Positions 60,695-64,000 of a stretch of DNA of 64,000 nucleotides are shown piece after piece. Made by a program: the position numbers and the translations under genes. Each line of letters starts with the position of its first letter. The stretch's first letter is position 1. This DNA comes from Cedecea neteri. GTDB taxonomy: Bacteria > Pseudomonadota > Gammaproteobacteria > Enterobacterales > Enterobacteriaceae. A model generated the notes under the pieces. The model was not told the origin of the DNA and ran no database searches. It saw only the letters and a program-made list of their open reading frames with translations. The stretch lies in NCBI RefSeq assembly GCF_000758305.1, contig NZ_CP009458.1:1488001-1552000 (forward strand). The letters run 5' to 3'.

Positions 60695-61563
60695 TGAAAT
60701 TACATCCACAGAAAGGCGTTGAGGCCGGTGCGGGCTGGCTGGCAAGGGCGGCGACCCAAAGCCTGATTGAAGAAGCCCGCCTGAGCCCGAAACCCGGTCT
60801 GGTGGACAGCCGGGGGAATGGCGCCCATCACGACCTCAGCCTGGCGCTGATGGAGCGATCGGCCCACAGCCTGACCCCGACATTTCATGCTCTGGCATTA
60901 CAAAGCTGGGAACGTCCGGCCGACATTGCTCTGCGCCAGCTGGTCGGGCGCCTGGGGCGCGAAGGGGAGCAGCAGATGATGGCGGCGACCTGTGGGGTGA
61001 ATACCCACCGGGGCGCAATCTGGGCGCTCGGCCTGCTGGTTTCCGCCGCCGCTATGCACGGTATGGCAGGCAGCAGCGCGGAGATTACCGCTACGGCGGC
61101 ACGGCTGGCTGCGCTTCCTGATGAGGCTGCACCCAAGAGCTTTAGCAAAGGGTTGAGAGCCACAAGACGCTATCGCCTGCCGGGCGCACGAGAAGAAGCT
61201 CAGCAGGGTTTTCCTCACGTTATGCGTCTCGCGCTGCCTCAGCTCCGCCGCAGTCGCCAGTCCGGAGCAACCGAAGGCGAGGCTCGCATTGATGCTCTGA
61301 TGGCGATTATGACTTCGTTGTCAGATACCTGCGTTCTCTCGCGTGCCGGATTAACCGGCCTGGAAACGATGCAGAACGGCGCCCGCAACGTGCTGATCAA
61401 CGGCGGTATCTCGCGCAAAGAAGGCCGCGATGCGCTGGACATGCTCGACCGCAACATGCTGGCGCTGAATGCTTCTCCGGGTGGTGCGGCAGATTTGCTC
61501 GCCGCCACGCTTCTGCTGGACTGCATCGCTAACGATGCCACCCCGCTTCACTCACTTATTTAA
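60694..61563 (+). CDS. mdcB: Triphosphoribosyl-dephospho-CoA synthase MdcB
   Basis: A 289-residue CitG/MdcB-family enzyme making the prosthetic-group precursor from dephospho-CoA and ATP. SLIEEARLSPKPGLVDSRGNGAHHDLSLALMERSA and GVNTHRGAIWALGLL are characteristic. The start overlaps the mdcA stop by 1 bp. The precursor is later transferred to MdcC by MdcG, which should lie beyond the window. Confidence 0.95.
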   Translation: MKLHPQKGVEAGAGWLARAATQSLIEEARLSPKPGLVDSRGNGAHHDLSLALMERSAHSLTPTFHALALQSWERPADIALRQLVGRLGREGEQQMMAATCGVNTHRGAIWALGLLVSAAAMHGMAGSSAEITATAARLAALPDEAAPKSFSKGLRATRRYRLPGAREEAQQGFPHVMRLALPQLRRSRQSGATEGEARIDALMAIMTSLSDTCVLSRAGLTGLETMQNGARNVLINGGISRKEGRDALDMLDRNMLALNASPGGAADLLAATLLLDCIANDATPLHSLI

Positions 61564-61573
61564 CGAGGGCGTT

Positions 61574-61873
61574 ATGGAACACATTACGTTGTCATTTCCG
61601 GCAACCCGCACGGTCACAGGTAAAGCTCTGGCTGGCGTGGTGGGCTCCGGTGATATGGAAGTCCTTTTTTCTGCCGCACAAGGGCAGACCCTGACCATCG
61701 ACATCACTACTTCCGTCGATAACAGCGAAAAACGCTGGAAAGCACTTTTCGATCGCCTGGCCGCGCTGAGCAGCCTGCCCGCCGGGCAGCTAAAAATTCA
61801 TGATTTTGGTGCGACGCCGGGCGTGGCGCGTATCCGTATCGAACAGGTCTTTGAGGAGGTGGCTCATGCGTGA
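61574..61873 (+). CDS. mdcC: Malonate decarboxylase acyl carrier protein (delta subunit)
   Basis: A 99-residue carrier. Ser25 (VVGSGDMEVL) is the expected attachment site of the phosphoribosyl-dephospho-CoA group, as in Klebsiella. GAGGGC precedes the ATG by a short gap. Its end overlaps mdcD by 8 bp. Confidence 0.95.
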   Translation: MEHITLSFPATRTVTGKALAGVVGSGDMEVLFSAAQGQTLTIDITTSVDNSEKRWKALFDRLAALSSLPAGQLKIHDFGATPGVARIRIEQVFEEVAHA

Positions 61874-62696
61874 TGACAGCAGCTTTATTGAATTAAGAGC
61901 CCGCGAGCGTGCACGCCTGCTGCTGGATGAAGGCAGCTATCGTGAACTGCTCGACCCATTCGACGGCATTATTTCGCCCTGGCTGGGGCTGCAGGGCATC
62001 GTGCCTCAGTCCGACGACGGGATGGTCGTTGCCAAAGGCACGATTAACGGTGGCCCGGCGGTGGTGATTGCCATCGAAGGTGCATTCCAGGGCGGCAGCA
62101 TGGGCGAAGTGTCCGGGGCGAAAATGGCGGCCGCGCTTGAACTGGCGGCAGAAGACAACCGCAGCGGCATTCCTACTCAGGCTGTGCTTTGCCTGGAAAC
62201 CGGTGGCGTGCGCCTGCAGGAGGCCAACCTCGGTCTGGCGGCGATTGCCGATATCCACGCGGCGATTGTCGATTTACGTCGCTACACGCCGGTGATTGGC
62301 GTCGTGGCCGGCACCGTGGGCTGCTTCGGCGGGATGTCGATCGCCGCCGCGCTTTGCAGCTACTTGATTGTGACCCGTGAGGCACGTCTTGGCCTCAACG
62401 GCCCGCAGGTTATCGAGCAGGAGGCGGGCATTGAAGAATACGACTCCCGCGATCGGCCGTTTATCTGGGGCATGACTGGCGGCGAAGTTCGCTATCAGAG
62501 CGGGCTGGTGGATGCGCTGGTTGGCGACGGCATTCATGCCGTGAAGCAGGCGGTCAACGAAGCCATCGCCAAAGGCGTTCCGGCTCAGCACCGCACCGAT
62601 AACTACGCGTGGTATCTGGATCGCCTGACCCATTTTGACACCAGCCAGCAGGCTGATGCCGAACAAATCAAACAGCTTTTTGGGGAGAAACGCTAA
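61866..62696 (+). CDS. mdcD: Malonate decarboxylase beta subunit
   Basis: A 276-residue carboxyltransferase/crotonase-fold subunit. With MdcE it decarboxylates malonyl-S-ACP. ERARLLLDEGSYRELLDPFDG and FQGGSMGEVSGAKMAAALELA are typical; ETGGVRLQEANLGLAAIADI follows. ATG 61866 after GAGGAGG. TAATG overlap with mdcE. Confidence 0.95.
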   Translation: MRDDSSFIELRARERARLLLDEGSYRELLDPFDGIISPWLGLQGIVPQSDDGMVVAKGTINGGPAVVIAIEGAFQGGSMGEVSGAKMAAALELAAEDNRSGIPTQAVLCLETGGVRLQEANLGLAAIADIHAAIVDLRRYTPVIGVVAGTVGCFGGMSIAAALCSYLIVTREARLGLNGPQVIEQEAGIEEYDSRDRPFIWGMTGGEVRYQSGLVDALVGDGIHAVKQAVNEAIAKGVPAQHRTDNYAWYLDRLTHFDTSQQADAEQIKQLFGEKR

Positions 62697-63496
62697 TGAG
62701 CCAGAAACTGAATCGCGCCGCCGTTTGGCTGGACACTTTGGTCCCGGATGCACCACGTATGGCGGGGCTGTGCGCCTCCGTACAGGTCGCCGACGGCAAC
62801 GTTGACGGGAAACCTGCACGCTTTATCGCCGTGGTGCCCGATGCCAATAACCATTATCCCCGGGCGGCTGGCGGCGAAGTAGGGCTGTTAGAAGGCTGGA
62901 CGCTGGCAAAAGTGGTCAGTGAAACCATCGCTGAAGATGCCGATAAGGCTGAAAAGCGCGCCATCGTCGCGGTGATTGATGTCCCAAGCCAGGCCTATGG
63001 GCGTCGCGAAGAGGCATTCGGTATTCACCAGGCGCTGGCAGGTGCCGCAGGCGCTTACGCCAATGCCCGCCTGGCCGGGCATCCTGTTGTGGGCCTGATT
63101 GTCGGCAAAGCGATGTCCGGGGCGTTCCTCGCCCACGGTTACCAGGCTAACCGGCTGATTGCCTTTAACGACAAGGGCGTGATGATCCACGCGATGGGAA
63201 AAGAGTCCGCCGCGCGTATCACCTTGCGCACCGTGGAGGCGCTGGAAAAACTGGCCGCCACCATTCCACCGATGGCCTACGACATCAGCAACTATGAAAC
63301 CCTGGGTCTGCTTTCCGCGCTGCTGGATATCAACAACCCGGATGCTCCGCAAAGTGACGATGTGGCAAAAGTGCAGGCAGCCCTGAGCACAGCGGTGAAA
63401 GAAGCACGTAGCGAGACTTCGCTGAAATGCCGTCTACTGGCGAAAAATCGCCACAGTTCGGCGCTGGTTCGTGAACGTATGCGCGCCAGCTGGTAA
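62696..63496 (+). CDS. mdcE: Malonate decarboxylase gamma subunit (co-decarboxylase)
   Basis: A 266-residue partner of MdcD. VPDANNHYPRAAGGEVGLLEGW, VPSQAYGRREEAFGIHQALAGAAGAYANARLAGHPVVGLIVGKAMSGAFLAHG are family-typical. It starts inside the mdcD stop. The five genes mdcA-E are contiguous and co-directional. Confidence 0.95.
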   Translation: MSQKLNRAAVWLDTLVPDAPRMAGLCASVQVADGNVDGKPARFIAVVPDANNHYPRAAGGEVGLLEGWTLAKVVSETIAEDADKAEKRAIVAVIDVPSQAYGRREEAFGIHQALAGAAGAYANARLAGHPVVGLIVGKAMSGAFLAHGYQANRLIAFNDKGVMIHAMGKESAARITLRTVEALEKLAATIPPMAYDISNYETLGLLSALLDINNPDAPQSDDVAKVQAALSTAVKEARSETSLKCRLLAKNRHSSALVRERMRASW

Positions 63497-63621
63497 TAAA
63501 AAAGACAAACCTGCCGGACTCTATAACCGGGCACGGTAAGCCGTGCCTGAGTAAAAAAAACGTCCGAAAATAATAAATATCGCGACCGTGCTAACTCTCT
63601 TTATTGACTCAAGGTGAAGTT

Positions 63622-64000
63622 ATGACTTACGTGATCGTTCATGCTCTGGCCCCTATTTTTGTCATCATGCTGCTGGGATTTTTCGCCGGCAAAGCGAAAA
63701 TGGTCGATAACAAAAATGTCTCGCTGCTTAACATTTTTGTGATGGACTTTGCTCTACCCGCCGCGCTGTTTAGCGCGACAGTTCAAACGCCGTGGCTTGG
63801 CATTGTTCAGCAGTCTCCACTGATTGTGGTGCTGGTGCTTGCGATGTGGATTACCTACGCGGCGATTTACTTCCTTGCGACCAACGTATTTAAAAAGTCG
63901 CCGCAGGATGCCGCCGTGTTAACCCTTACCGTGGCGCTGCCTAACTATGCTGCGCTCGGCCTGCCAATATTAGGCAGCGTGCTCGGGGAAGGCTCTTCGA
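63622..64000 (+). CDS. mdcF: Malonate transporter MdcF (auxin efflux carrier family), 5' part
   Basis: The visible 126 residues (starting TYVIVHALAPIFVIMLLGFFAG after Met) contain several hydrophobic helices and the AEC-type NIFVMDFALPAALFSAT. The gene runs past the window end. AAGGTGAAGTT precedes the ATG. Position after mdcE suggests malonate uptake. In the 125-bp gap before it a GGCACGG/CCGTGCC hairpin (63531-63548) may partly attenuate the transcript. Confidence 0.85.
   Translation, partial: MTYVIVHALAPIFVIMLLGFFAGKAKMVDNKNVSLLNIFVMDFALPAALFSATVQTPWLGIVQQSPLIVVLVLAMWITYAAIYFLATNVFKKSPQDAAVLTLTVALPNYAALGLPILGSVLGEGSS

Overview
The window is chromosomal DNA from a member of the Enterobacteriaceae. 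Many blocks match the E. coli K-12 gene order around 93-96 min: crfC-yjcZ; pheU-yjdC-dsbD-cutA-dcuA-aspA-fxsA-groSL-yjeI-epmB/efp-ecnAB-sugE(gdx)-blc-ampC-frdDCBA-epmA; and darP-tldE(pmbA)-cybC. Protein lengths are close to those of E. coli. Differences exclude E. coli itself: ampC has a divergent ampR, ecnR lies between ecnB and gdx, asr-ydgU sits beside tRNA-Phe, and a malonate decarboxylase (mdc) operon is present. I suspect a Cedecea- or Enterobacter-like genus, but the sequence alone does not settle it. I saw no prophage, transposase or CRISPR array.

Layout. 0.1-3.3 kb: crfC-yjcZ. 3.4-4.6 kb: HxlR regulator divergent from an SDR oxidoreductase. 5.1-8.1 kb: beta-glucoside PTS set (IIB, GH1 phospho-glucosidase, IIC; no IIA). 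8.3-12.6 kb: probable D-amino-acid catabolic cluster (D-serine/threonine dehydratase-like enzyme, N-acyl-D-amino-acid deacylase, RidA, RpiR regulator). 12.6-16.2 kb: sitABCD Mn/Fe importer with clear MntR and Fur boxes. 16.24-16.81 kb: a gene-free 568-bp imperfect palindrome, the most unusual structure here. 16.9-21.6 kb: yghU, an AT-rich stand-alone PD-(D/E)XK nuclease, and the anaerobic heme-degradation operon hutW-hutX-chuY behind a Fur box. 21.9-26.8 kb: epoxide hydrolase and TetR regulator with twin operators, aldehyde dehydrogenase, LysR regulator, DUF1330. 27.0-28.0 kb: asr, ydgU, tRNA-Phe. 28.1-52.3 kb: the conserved core block, with a guanidine-II riboswitch before gdx, rclA/rclR inserted between ampR and frd, and a PEP-mutase-family gene plus ada inserted between frdA and epmA. 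52.4-55.5 kb: periplasmic isochorismatase-like hydrolase divergent from a GlxA-type regulator, GNAT, LysE/RhtB exporter. 55.5-58.0 kb: darP, tldE, cybC. 58.0-64.0 kb: CatB-like acetyltransferase and mdcABCDE, with mdcF running off the end.

Functional themes are anaerobic C4-dicarboxylate metabolism (aspA, dcuA, frd), metal and heme supply (sit, hutWX-chuY), proteostasis and translation (groSL, efp with both modification enzymes epmA and epmB), stress defence (ampC/ampR, rclA/rclR, ada, asr) and accessory carbon sources (beta-glucosides, N-acyl-D-amino acids, malonate). A family of GC-rich repeats with CCCTCACCC / GGGTGAGGG ends occurs at four intergenic sites and once inside the dsbD coding frame.
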